18,238 nucleotides of DNA. It comes from an uncultured Bacteroides sp. (lineage in GTDB: Bacteria > Bacteroidota > Bacteroidia > Bacteroidales > Bacteroidaceae). Of this stretch, positions 8,365-16,366 are shown one piece after another (position 1 is the first letter of the stretch; the number at the start of each line of letters is the position of its first letter). Where the stretch lies: positions 1 to 18,238 of the forward strand of contig USSR01000048.1 in assembly GCA_900557355.1 (NCBI GenBank), written 5' to 3'. The notes under the pieces were generated by a model, which saw only the letters and a list, made by a program, of their open reading frames with translations, had not been told where the DNA came from and did no database searches. The translations under genes and the position numbers were made by a program.

Positions 8365-10092
8365 TTATAATGTAGCTTTCAGCCCTATGGTGAAATTTCT
8401 AGATAAAGGATATCCGGTACGGTCGATGCCCGGTGCGGTAGCCGAACGGAATGTGTTGGCTTCAGGGTTCATACCGGTATATTTAGTGAAAGTATGCAAG
8501 TTGTCAATATTGAAACTTAGTACTAATCCGTTCAGAAAGGTTTTTCGGAGCATTTTCTTGTCGAATGTGTATGAAAGCTGGATGTTACGGATGGACAGAT
8601 AAGAACCGTCTTCGAGATATCGGTTGGTAAATTTACTCATTTCCGTGGTTGGACGTACATCATTGGAGGTGTAAGTACGGTCTGCTAAGCCGTTACCCGG
8701 CGATTCGGGCGAACGCCATCTATCTACTACTTTGATGGAAAGGTTGTTATTGTTGTTTCCGCGCAGTGTCTCACGTAATGTATAGTTGTAAATCTGATTT
8801 CCGTATTGTCCGTTCAACTGAAAACTAAATGAAAAGTTTCTGTATGAGAATGTGTTGACCATACCGGCATTGAAACGTGGGTAAGGATTTCCTATAATAG
8901 TACGGTCATTGTCATCATAAAGTCCGTCACCGTTGAGATCGTACCATTTACAGTCTCCCGGCCGAACGTTCGGGTCGAAAGCCAGTCCTGAATAAGGGTC
9001 ATTCCGCAATGCTTGAATTTCTTCCATTGACTGATAAATGCCGCCGAATACATTTCCGTAGAACATACCTATCGGATAGCCTACTTTAGTGATGTTTGAT
9101 TCTGCCACTCCATCAGTGATGGCTTCAGAATCGAGTCCTAGTGCCAATACTTTGTTCCGGTTGGCGGAGATGTTGAACGTAGTTGTCCATTTGAATTTGC
9201 CGGTCAGGTTGCGGGATACAATATTGAACTCGATACCTTTGTTTTCAACGGAACCGACGTTTTGTAACATGCGTGAAACTCCTAAAGTGCTTGGAACGAT
9301 TGTATTCAGAAGCATATCGGAAGTGATAGACTTGTACAAATCAAGTTGCATGAATATTCGGTTGTGGAAAAGTCCTATGTCTACACCTAAATTAGTCTGT
9401 TTGGACACTTCCCATTTCAAGTCCGGATTCGCAATGTTTGACGGAGCCCAACCACTTACGACAGAACCATCGACTATATACGATTGCTGTGACATTTTGG
9501 TCTCATAGTTGTAGTCTCCGATAGCATTGTTGCCAGACAGACCAAAACTACCTCGTAATTTCAGTTCACTAAGTACTTTCTTGAGTGGCTTCATGAATTT
9601 CTCTTCCGTCATGGCCCATCCTGCGGAAATGGAGGGGAAATAACCGTATTTGTTGTTCTTTCCAAAACGACTTGAACCATCTGCACGAAATACTCCCTGA
9701 ATCATATATTTTCTTTTGTAGTCGTAGGTCAGTCGGGCTATATAGGATAGCATACGATCTTCAGTCTTATCATAAGAACCTCCGTTGACTACACCTCCGT
9801 TGATGGAAGGGAGAGATTCTGTTGCAAAATGGTAGGCGGACGTGTAAAGCTTGTTGAGTTGGTTACTTTGTATAGTGACACCTCCTACAGCACTGATGTT
9901 ATGATCTCCGAATTCTTTCTGATAGGTCAGTATATTTTCGTTAATCCACATGAGTTTGCGAGTCATAGTGGTGGAAGCCTCAGAGTCGGTACGGTTTTTG
10001 CCAATGGAAGCTGGGTACCATATTGAGTTCTCGGATGACATGAAATCAATGGCCAATGACGGTTTAAACGTTAACCCTTTAGCCAATTTCAA
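8365..10092 (-). CDS. C-terminal barrel part of the SusC-like transporter (after the internal stop)
   Basis: 575 residues in the same frame as the upstream half, beginning directly after its TAA. The first possible start is TTG at 10090-10092, which is probably not a real initiation site: there is no Shine-Dalgarno and no signal peptide, so a separately made product could not be exported. The sequence is typical SusC barrel: GVFRADGSSRFGKNNKYGYFPS, SAGWAMTEEKF, ELKLRGSFGLSGNNAIGDY, the DVGIDLF-like outer strands, a calcium-site-like loop DLNGDGLYDDNDRTIIGNPYPRF (read in pieces), and the closing TIGLKATL. It ends 9 bp before the SusD start. Confidence 0.8.
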   Translation of the reverse strand: MKLAKGLTFKPSLAIDFMSSENSIWYPASIGKNRTDSEASTTMTRKLMWINENILTYQKEFGDHNISAVGGVTIQSNQLNKLYTSAYHFATESLPSINGGVVNGGSYDKTEDRMLSYIARLTYDYKRKYMIQGVFRADGSSRFGKNNKYGYFPSISAGWAMTEEKFMKPLKKVLSELKLRGSFGLSGNNAIGDYNYETKMSQQSYIVDGSVVSGWAPSNIANPDLKWEVSKQTNLGVDIGLFHNRIFMQLDLYKSITSDMLLNTIVPSTLGVSRMLQNVGSVENKGIEFNIVSRNLTGKFKWTTTFNISANRNKVLALGLDSEAITDGVAESNITKVGYPIGMFYGNVFGGIYQSMEEIQALRNDPYSGLAFDPNVRPGDCKWYDLNGDGLYDDNDRTIIGNPYPRFNAGMVNTFSYRNFSFSFQLNGQYGNQIYNYTLRETLRGNNNNNLSIKVVDRWRSPESPGNGLADRTYTSNDVRPTTEMSKFTNRYLEDGSYLSIRNIQLSYTFDKKMLRKTFLNGLVLSFNIDNLHTFTKYTGMNPEANTFRSATAPGIDRTGYPLSRNFTIGLKATL

Positions 10093-11520
10093 TTAAAAGT
10101 TAAGCCCACCGATAATACGATTCTGACTCGTCTCGTTTTTGTATTCGTGAGCGATTCTGACTGGATTGTCTTGATTGTCGGCCAATGGCGAATCGGAAAG
10201 CGTTGGGAAGGCACCGGTTTCGGGGTCTCTTGAATCGGCTATGTTAGTTGGGGCCAAGTTGTACTCTAATGTAGAGAAATAATCTCCATTAGGAAGTTTG
10301 ACCGGGAAAAAGGGATACATGGAGATTGCAGTTCGGATTACGCTGTTTGATCCTTCTCCACCTTCTCTTGTTCTTTTCTGATTGATAAATGTAGGAGCAA
10401 AGTTGACAGTTACTTTTGCCCACTTATTTAATTCGATGTCGAAGTTGGAACGGAAAGCGAATCGCTTCATTCCGGTACATATCAGGATCCCTTCTTGGTC
10501 GAAATATTCGCCTGAGATTCGGTAACGCATATTTTTACCTCCTCCAGCGATAGACAGATTGTATTTCTGCTGAATGGCATTCTGGAAGATGGCATCTTGC
10601 CAGTCAGTGTTGAGATTCTCGTCGAAAGGGAAATAGTCTTGATTTTGGTTTGTCGTGTAACGAAATCTTTCGTTCAGATTCTTATCCTTATAATATTCCA
10701 ATAATTGGGCTGTATTCATTAATTCGAATTTATGTTGTATTTGTGCTATGGTGGTTGAAGCATTGATGGTTACTGTCGGTTTGGTACTTTCACCGCGCTT
10801 GGTAGTGATAAGTATTACACCATTGGCACCACGTGAGCCATATACGGCAGTTGAAGCGGCATCTTTCAGAATCTGAATATTGGCTACGTCATCAGGATTG
10901 ACAGCAGACAGGCCGCCTTCCATCGGTATTCCGTCGACAATATATAAAGGTTCCGAGCCTGCAGTAACGGTACCGATACCGCGGACTTCTACATTGATAT
11001 CACCACCAGGAGTCGCGTCGGAAGTCTGTATACGAACTCCGGGGACTAAACCTGAGATGGTTTGTTCGATAGAAGAGCCTACATATCCAGATAATTCTTC
11101 GGATTTGATGGAAGTCATGGCAGATGTTATCGTTCTCTTTGTTTGGGTTCCATAGCCGATAACTACGGTTTCATCCAACATATAGCCATCTTCAATCATG
11201 ACTACTTTAATAAGCTTTTTGGGGTCTTTGATTGTGATCTCCTGTTTCTGAAACCCGATGAACGAAAATTCAAGAACTGGATTCTTACCTTTTGTTTGAA
11301 TCTTGAAAGTTCCATCGATAGTGGTGGTTGTTCCATAATTGGAGTTTTGGCAAAGGACATTCACACCTGGTATGGGTTGTCCTTGCTCGTCAACAACGGT
11401 TCCTGTTGCAAATGTTCGGGCATTCTGTGCGTATGTATTTCCACCTGTATATGAAGAAACTTCAAATATGGAAAATACAATAGTTAAAAAGAGAATGCGG
11501 ATAGAAATCATATTTCTCAT
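10093..11520 (-). CDS. N-terminal part of the SusC-like transporter (to the internal stop)
   Basis: 475 residues. The signal peptide ends near TYAQ (about residue 32). It is followed by a carboxypeptidase-regulatory-like beta-sandwich (about 37-115, with VVDEQGQPIPGVNV and DGTFKI), a TonB-box-like segment DETVVIGYGTQ (about 136-146), and the plug domain (about 150-260, with YIVDGIP, ILKDAASTAVYGSRGANGVI and LITTKRG). The first barrel strands then run to GGLNF at the stop. ATG at 11518-11520 is used; a second ATG lies three codons in. On its own this product lacks most of the barrel and should not form a channel. It is first in the leftward operon, just downstream of a -7 element at 11545-11552. 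Confidence 0.85.
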   Translation of the reverse strand: MRNMISIRILFLTIVFSIFEVSSYTGGNTYAQNARTFATGTVVDEQGQPIPGVNVLCQNSNYGTTTTIDGTFKIQTKGKNPVLEFSFIGFQKQEITIKDPKKLIKVVMIEDGYMLDETVVIGYGTQTKRTITSAMTSIKSEELSGYVGSSIEQTISGLVPGVRIQTSDATPGGDINVEVRGIGTVTAGSEPLYIVDGIPMEGGLSAVNPDDVANIQILKDAASTAVYGSRGANGVILITTKRGESTKPTVTINASTTIAQIQHKFELMNTAQLLEYYKDKNLNERFRYTTNQNQDYFPFDENLNTDWQDAIFQNAIQQKYNLSIAGGGKNMRYRISGEYFDQEGILICTGMKRFAFRSNFDIELNKWAKVTVNFAPTFINQKRTREGGEGSNSVIRTAISMYPFFPVKLPNGDYFSTLEYNLAPTNIADSRDPETGAFPTLSDSPLADNQDNPVRIAHEYKNETSQNRIIGGLNF

Positions 11521-11544
11521 ATAGTAGTAAATTTAGTTATGCCA

Positions 11545-11552
11545 CAAAAATA
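11545..11552 (-). promoter_or_regulatory. Bacteroides-type -7 element for the susC operon
   Basis: On the minus strand the sequence reads TATTTTTG followed by TGG, an exact match to TAnnTTTG. The start of transcription would fall near 11538, giving a leader of about 20 nt before the susC ATG. No TTTG is found at the usual 19-21 bp upstream, which would fit a promoter that needs an activator. The gtaaaag direct repeats lie just upstream of the expected -33 position. Confidence 0.5.
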
Positions 11553-11845
11553 CAATCAATATGTATATCTCCTATGGTATGTAAAAGCTAAAAGGAGAAT
11601 TTGTAAAAGAGATAATATTTAACTTGCTTATTAGTAGTATGTTATCTAAAATATTTGATGATAAAATGTAATGACTATGTGAATTGTTTAATGCTGATGG
11701 ATGTACTGAATATAAGATGGTAGTGCTTTTTTCTTTTCCTTTTTGTAGCTACATAATTGCTATTTAATTATATTTTATGTTGCTGATTATTAGCATGATA
11801 CCTTTTAAGCTACTTATATTTTTCATCAAAATAAAATCTAGGAGG

Positions 11846-11875
11846 TTTCAATGGAATGAGCATTTCGTATATTTG
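11846..11875 (+). promoter_or_regulatory. Bacteroides-type promoter for the rightward sulfatase operon
   Basis: TATATTTG at 11868-11875 matches TAnnTTTG exactly. TTTC at 11846-11849, 18 bp upstream, is a near match to the -33 TTTG. The predicted start of transcription is near 11882, leaving a leader of about 45 nt before the ATG at 11928. Confidence 0.5.
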
Positions 11876-11927
11876 CATGAAATAAAAGTATTTGTTTTCC
11901 TTTCAACAACCAAATTCGCATAAAATT

Positions 11928-13313
11928 ATGAAGAATCACTCGAGACATTTCGTAGCCGCTACTTGTGCTTTAGCAGCATTTTCTCCCGTTGAAATGATGG
12001 CCCAAAAACAACCAAACTTTGTCATTATCGTTGCAGATGATATGGGGTATGGTGATGTGGGCATATACGGCAATGAGTATATAAAGACCCCGAATATTGA
12101 TCAAATGGCCCGGGAGGGGATGATGTTCACAGATTTCCATTCGAATGGTTCAGTCAGTAGTCCGACGCGTTGTGGGCTTTTAACTGGGCGTTATCAACAG
12201 AGAGCTGGCTTGGAGAAAGTTCTTTTGGTACCCCGAGATGATAAAGATAAGGAGGTAGGACTTCAGTCGGAAGAAATAACTTTTGCAAAAATCTTGGGAG
12301 ACAATGGATACCGGACAGCTTTGATTGGTAAATGGCATTTAGGATACTTGCAGAAACATCATCCGATGAACTTTGGCTTTCAGAAATTTGTAGGTTTTAA
12401 ATCCGGAAATGTCGACTATCAGAGTCACCGCAACCGTTATGGAGATGTGGACTGGTGGGACGGTTTGGAAATGAAAAATATGCCGGGATATACAACAACC
12501 TTACTAACAACGCTTTCCGAGGATTACATAAAAGAAAATAAGGATAAACCATTTTGTCTATATATAGCGCATGCGGCTCCTCACTCTCCTATGCAGGGAC
12601 CTAATGAAAAGGCGATCCGTACAGAGGCTACTCTGGAAGGGGATAAAAACTCCGACAGGCCAAATAAGGAAATTTATAAAGATATGGTAGAGGAATTGGA
12701 TTGGAGTGTGGGACGGATTCTGGAAACGTTGAAAAAATATAAATTGGACAAGAATACGTTCGTTGTCTTTTTCTCTGATAATGGTCCGGTGATAAATAAT
12801 GGAGGTTCTACCGGAGGGTATAGAGGTGCGAAGGGAGCTCCATGGGAAGGAGGACACCGTGTCCCTGGTATTTGTTATATGCCTGGAACTGTCAAAGGAG
12901 GAACAATGTGCAAACAGACCGTGATGAGTTTCGATCTTTTTCCGACTATGCTGGACATGGCGAACATTCATTATGATGACTCGAAGAAGAAGTTGGATGG
13001 AGCTTCTCTGGTACCTTTGTTTAAGGGGAAGGAGCTTTCTCAGAGACTTTTGTTTTGGGGAAATGGTAATAAGACTATCTCTGTGAGAGATGGCAAATGG
13101 AAGCTGGTTCGTTACAACCAAAAGGGAAAAATTACATTGCATTTGTTTGACCTGGACAATGATCCATACGAGGAAAATAATATGAGTGAGCAGGAACCTG
13201 AATTAGTTAAAAGACTGGATGAACAGATTACTCGCTGGGCCAAGTCCGTCTATTCAGAAGTTCCTGACCAGTTTGCTCGAAAAGTACGACGTACGAATAA
13301 AAATAACACTTAA
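11928..13313 (+). CDS. Family S1 sulfatase, Ser-type (first gene of rightward operon)
   Basis: Periplasmic sulfatase of 461 residues. The frame is open upstream to a TTG at 11892, but only ATG at 11928 gives a proper signal peptide (basic start, hydrophobic core, cleavage near MMAQ, residue 26). Landmarks: D37-D38 in VADD; formylglycine site Ser77 in S-S-P-T-R followed by GLLTGRY; K135/H137 in GKWHLG; H219 in APHSP; D284-N285 in SDNG; K302 in RGAK. The region GFKSGNVDYQSH...DVDWWDG (156-179) resembles galactose/GalNAc-acting S1 sulfatases in my memory, but I cannot fix the subfamily. It is followed after 14 bp by the next sulfatase. The antisense frame at 12558-13142 is a shadow. Confidence 0.93.
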   Translation: MKNHSRHFVAATCALAAFSPVEMMAQKQPNFVIIVADDMGYGDVGIYGNEYIKTPNIDQMAREGMMFTDFHSNGSVSSPTRCGLLTGRYQQRAGLEKVLLVPRDDKDKEVGLQSEEITFAKILGDNGYRTALIGKWHLGYLQKHHPMNFGFQKFVGFKSGNVDYQSHRNRYGDVDWWDGLEMKNMPGYTTTLLTTLSEDYIKENKDKPFCLYIAHAAPHSPMQGPNEKAIRTEATLEGDKNSDRPNKEIYKDMVEELDWSVGRILETLKKYKLDKNTFVVFFSDNGPVINNGGSTGGYRGAKGAPWEGGHRVPGICYMPGTVKGGTMCKQTVMSFDLFPTMLDMANIHYDDSKKKLDGASLVPLFKGKELSQRLLFWGNGNKTISVRDGKWKLVRYNQKGKITLHLFDLDNDPYEENNMSEQEPELVKRLDEQITRWAKSVYSEVPDQFARKVRRTNKNNT

Positions 13314-13327
13314 TATGCATAGTAACT

Positions 13328-14689
13328 ATGAAGATAGAAAAAATAGCCTTGCTGGCATTGGGAACTACTATGACTTCCGGTGCAGCTTTGGCTTCGAATA
13401 CGGTTGATAAAGCTACTCCCAATGTTTTACTGATTCTTGTAGATGATCTTGGATTGGGCGATTTGTCCTGCCAATATGCTAAAGATTTGAGTACTCCAAA
13501 TATTGATCGCATCTTTGAAACTGGAGTGCGTTTGGATAACTTTTATGCTAATTCATCCGTGTCTTCTCCTTCGCGTGCCGCACTGTTGACCGGACGTTTT
13601 CCGGCTATGGTAGGAGTACCAGGGGTCATCCGTCCTTCCATCGATCAAAATTGGGGTTATTTCGATCCGTCTGCCGTCACCATGCCTGAGGTACTTAAAA
13701 ATGGTGGCTACAGAACTGCACTAATTGGCAAATGGCATCTAGGCTGGAAAAGTCCGAATCTTCCGAATGAGAGAGGATTCGAGCATTTTCATGGTTTCCT
13801 TGCAGATATGATGGATGACTATTACACGCATCAGCGGCAGGGAGGAAATTACATGTATCTGAACGACAAAGAAATTACCCCCAAAGGTCATGCTACCGAA
13901 TTGTTTACTTCATGGAGTGTGGATTATATTAAGAAAGAGGCAAAAGAGAAGAATCCCTTTTTTCTTTATCTTGCCTACAATGCCCCCCATTCTCCTTTAC
14001 AACCACCGGTAGAGTGGGTGAACAAGGTACAGGAAAGAGACAAGTCGTTACCGGTCAAGCGTGCACGGCTGATAGCCCTGATTGAACATTTGGATGATAA
14101 TATAGGTAAAGTGATGCAGGCTCTCGAGGAAAGCGGTCAGTTGAGTAATACATTGGTAATATTTGCTTCTGATAATGGAGGGGACCGGGGAAGTATGGCA
14201 AACAATGGACCTACCCGGGGTGCCAAAGGCGATATGTTTGAGGGAGGTATCCATGTCCCTTGTGCTCTGAATATGCCAGGAGTTTTCGAAGGCGGTCGAC
14301 GTGACAACCATTTTGTTGTGATGATGGACCTTATGCCTACTATTTGTGATTTTGTGAATGTACCGGTCAGGCATGAGATAGATGGTATTTCTGTATTGGA
14401 TGCCATTAAGAGAAAGAAACAGAATACAGAAGATCGTTTCGTTTTCTGGCTTCGAAATGAAGGTGGTCCGCAATTTGGGGGGAAGTCGCAGAGTGCGGTG
14501 AGGTATAATGAGTACAAACTTTTACAGAATCTTCCCTTTGAAAAAGTACAGATGTTTAATTTGGAGGAAGACTCTTTGGAAACTACTCCACTACCTTTGC
14601 AAGGAGATATGTTTCGAAAATTGAACAATGCAATGACTAAGCATTATCGTGCTTGGGGAGCAGTCCCTTGCCAAGCACCATCTAAATAG
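13328..14689 (+). CDS. Family S1 sulfatase, Ser-type (second gene of rightward operon)
   Basis: Periplasmic sulfatase of 453 residues. An ATG at 13315 is out of frame; ATG at 13328-13330 opens a standard signal peptide ending near ALAS (residue 23). Landmarks: D39-D40 in LVDD; formylglycine Ser79 in S-S-P-S-R followed by LLTGRF; K135/H137 in GKWHLG; H221 in APHSP; D282-N283 in SDNG; K300 in RGAK. A distinctive DMMDDYYTH segment (160-168) and GHATELFT (187-194) set it apart from its neighbours and probably shape the substrate pocket. It is co-transcribed with both neighbours (14-bp and 27-bp gaps). Two antisense frames (14048-14473, 14137-14628) are shadows. Confidence 0.93.
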   Translation: MKIEKIALLALGTTMTSGAALASNTVDKATPNVLLILVDDLGLGDLSCQYAKDLSTPNIDRIFETGVRLDNFYANSSVSSPSRAALLTGRFPAMVGVPGVIRPSIDQNWGYFDPSAVTMPEVLKNGGYRTALIGKWHLGWKSPNLPNERGFEHFHGFLADMMDDYYTHQRQGGNYMYLNDKEITPKGHATELFTSWSVDYIKKEAKEKNPFFLYLAYNAPHSPLQPPVEWVNKVQERDKSLPVKRARLIALIEHLDDNIGKVMQALEESGQLSNTLVIFASDNGGDRGSMANNGPTRGAKGDMFEGGIHVPCALNMPGVFEGGRRDNHFVVMMDLMPTICDFVNVPVRHEIDGISVLDAIKRKKQNTEDRFVFWLRNEGGPQFGGKSQSAVRYNEYKLLQNLPFEKVQMFNLEEDSLETTPLPLQGDMFRKLNNAMTKHYRAWGAVPCQAPSK

Positions 14690-14716
14690 AAACTTAAATC
14701 ATAAAATAAAACTAGT

Positions 14717-16246
14717 ATGATGAATTTTAAAATGAAAAACAAGACCCTATTCCTATGCCTTCCGGCAATGTTGAACATACCTTTTGGAGGCTCTTCTGCA
14801 TTCGGAGCGAATTCAGAAAAAGACAATAAAGAGAATAGCCCGAAACGCCCCAATGTACTTGTATTGCTAACGGATGACCAGACATTCAGCACTATCCATG
14901 CTTGGGGTAATAATGAAATTCAGACTCCGAATATGGACAGACTTGTCAATCAGGGTATGTCATTCACCCAAACTCATGTAATGGGTGGACTCAACGGTGC
15001 CATCTCGCAGCCCAGTCGTGCGATGCTTCTTACCGGACGCGGTCTGATGGACGTACACCGCAACGGACAAGTCATCCCCAAAAATGAGAAAACATTTCCC
15101 GAGCTGTTCCGCGAGAACGGCTATACAACCTTCGGAACCGGCAAATGGCACAGTGACAAAGCTGCATTCAACCGTTCGTTCTCTACGGGTGCGAACATTT
15201 TTTTCGGAGGAATGCATCCCTATGGAAATGAAAAGGAAGAAAAGGGACACCGATGCCCTTATCTGCATGAGTACGACCCGACAGGGAAATACAAAAATGG
15301 TCAATGGGTAAACGCATCACTCAATACTTTCTCGTCTGAGTTGTATGCCGATGCCGCCATCAAGTTCATTGAAACAAATGCATCGAACGATAACCCGTTT
15401 CTGATGTATGTCGCATTTACTTCGCCGCACGACCCGCGTAATGTGTTACCTGATTACGGGCGCAAATATGATAGCAAGGAAATTACGATGCCAAAGAATT
15501 TTATTACACAGCATCCGTTTGATAACGGTGATCTCAATGAACGCGATGAAAAACTGTTGCCTACTCCGCGTGTACCGGAACAGGTACTTGCCGAAAGAGC
15601 CAACTATTACAGCATGGTGAACGAGGTAGATGTTCAGATAGGGCGTATCCTTGATATGCTTGAAAAAAGCGGCAAGGACGATAACACCATTATCGTATTT
15701 GCAGCAGACAACGGCCTTTGTGTCGGAGAACACGGACTGCTGGGTAAGCAGAATCTGTATGAAGCGGCGGTGAGAGTACCTTTGGTGATATGCGGACCTA
15801 ATATCCCGAAAAATATGATGAGTGATGCCTATTGTTATCTGTACGACCTTTATCCCACCCTCTGCGATTTATCGAATATAAAGGTACCGACCACTGTTAA
15901 GGGAATCTCATTGGCGCAAACCATACAGGATCCAAATGTGAAAAAGCGCAAGGATATACTATTAACATACATCAACCTTCAACGAGCTATCAAGAAGGAT
16001 GGCTTCAAACTTATACTTTATAATGTAGACGGTCAGCGTCATCCGCAGCTTTTCGACCTTAAGGCCGACCCAATGGAAATGAATAATCTTTATGATAATC
16101 CTAAGTATGGTAAGAAACGTGAAGAGCTTACTAAATTACTTTATGCCCGAATGGCATCTGTCGGTGATTTCTGTGACCCCACTAAACCTGATTGGGGCTA
16201 TCCGACGAAACTGAAATGGGAACAGATTGTCAAAGTCAATCCTTGA
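14717..16246 (+). CDS. Family S1 sulfatase, Ser-type (third gene of rightward operon), divergent type
   Basis: Periplasmic sulfatase of 509 residues. ATG triplets occur at 14717, 14720 and 14732; the third gives the tidiest signal peptide (MKNKTLFLC...), so the true start may be up to five codons inside. There is no lipobox, and cleavage is likely near SAFGA. Landmarks, numbered from the first ATG: D53-D54 in LTDD; formylglycine Ser97 in S-Q-P-S-R followed by AMLLTGR; K143/H145 in GKWHS (the usual LG is absent); H238 in SPHDP; D331-N332 in ADNG; K344 in LLGK. The LTDDQTF, GKWHS and EHGLLGKQNLYE segments place it nearer choline-, iduronate- or N-sulfoglucosamine-type sulfatases than the other five. 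Its third-position GC content and use of CGC/CCG codons look higher than those of the genes beside it, which may indicate a separate origin. Confidence 0.93.
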   Translation: MMNFKMKNKTLFLCLPAMLNIPFGGSSAFGANSEKDNKENSPKRPNVLVLLTDDQTFSTIHAWGNNEIQTPNMDRLVNQGMSFTQTHVMGGLNGAISQPSRAMLLTGRGLMDVHRNGQVIPKNEKTFPELFRENGYTTFGTGKWHSDKAAFNRSFSTGANIFFGGMHPYGNEKEEKGHRCPYLHEYDPTGKYKNGQWVNASLNTFSSELYADAAIKFIETNASNDNPFLMYVAFTSPHDPRNVLPDYGRKYDSKEITMPKNFITQHPFDNGDLNERDEKLLPTPRVPEQVLAERANYYSMVNEVDVQIGRILDMLEKSGKDDNTIIVFAADNGLCVGEHGLLGKQNLYEAAVRVPLVICGPNIPKNMMSDAYCYLYDLYPTLCDLSNIKVPTTVKGISLAQTIQDPNVKKRKDILLTYINLQRAIKKDGFKLILYNVDGQRHPQLFDLKADPMEMNNLYDNPKYGKKREELTKLLYARMASVGDFCDPTKPDWGYPTKLKWEQIVKVNP

Positions 16247-16300
16247 TGTAGGCAGATGTGTGTAAAGGGCTTTTTAGCACCAATATGAGAAAATATTATT

Positions 16301-16346
16301 CCCACTGTAATGAGAGAAAACAGCTTATTATAGTGGGTGTTTTTTT
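16301..16346 (+). terminator. Intrinsic terminator of the rightward sulfatase operon
   Basis: An 11-bp stem (cccactgtaat at 16301-16311 with attatagtggg at 16327-16337, one G-U pair), a 15-nt loop, then TGT and a run of T at 16340-16346. It lies 54 bp after the last sulfatase. The facing regulator gene ends 20 bp further on; read on the minus strand the same stem has only a weak U-rich tail, so it may be partly bidirectional. Confidence 0.85.
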
Positions 16347-16366
16347 ATCATGGTGAGAGTAGCCTT

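Larger units (their letters stand above)
8365..11520 (-). pseudogene. SusC-type TonB-dependent transporter gene interrupted by one in-frame TAA
   Basis: Read through in a single frame, this stretch encodes one normal-length SusC protein (1050 sense codons) with all expected parts: signal peptide, carboxypeptidase-regulatory-like N-terminal extension, TonB box, plug, 22-strand barrel and a terminal beta-strand ending GLKATL. The only defect is a TAA codon at 10093-10095, between ...IIGGLNF and LKLAKGLTFKP.... No frameshift is involved, because both halves are in the same frame and abut. A change from a Glu codon (GAA) or a Tyr codon (TAT/TAC) by one base would explain it. Possible explanations are a real nonsense mutation, a sequencing or assembly error, or suppression. 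The rest of the gene shows no decay, which argues that the stop is recent or an artefact. Confidence 0.85.
11521..11927. promoter_or_regulatory. Divergent intergenic control region
   Basis: 407 bp of AT-rich sequence with no credible gene between the leftward susC operon and the rightward sulfatase operon. It holds one TAnnTTTG -7 element facing each way (listed separately), a 7-bp direct repeat gtaaaag at 11581-11587 and 11603-11609 (22 bp apart), a pyrimidine-rich run near 11727-11745, and short motifs shared by both promoters: CCTTTTA(A)GC (11587-11595 on the minus strand, 11801-11810 on the plus strand) and TAGGAG (11569-11574 minus, 11839-11844 plus). The regulator encoded at 16367-17968 would be expected to act here; the operator assignment is speculative. 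Confidence 0.6.

Noticed and set aside
10090..10092. TTG as a genuine start making the C-terminal SusC half a separate protein
   Set aside because: No ribosome-binding site and no signal peptide, so the product could not reach the outer membrane; the two halves are one interrupted gene.
11892..11927. TTG start 12 codons upstream of the first sulfatase of the rightward operon
   Set aside because: It would put a polar extension before the signal peptide and lies very close to the predicted transcription start; ATG at 11928 is far better.
12558..13142. 194-codon open frame on the minus strand
   Set aside because: It lies wholly inside the sulfatase at 11928-13313, antisense to its conserved motifs, with no signal or family resemblance; a shadow frame.
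14048..14628. Two overlapping minus-strand frames (141 and 163 codons)
   Set aside because: Both are antisense to the sulfatase at 13328-14689 and overlap each other; no support for either.
16271..16282. Small gct/agc hairpin around a T-run after the last sulfatase
   Set aside because: Stem too short to be meaningful; the hairpin at 16301-16346 is the credible terminator.
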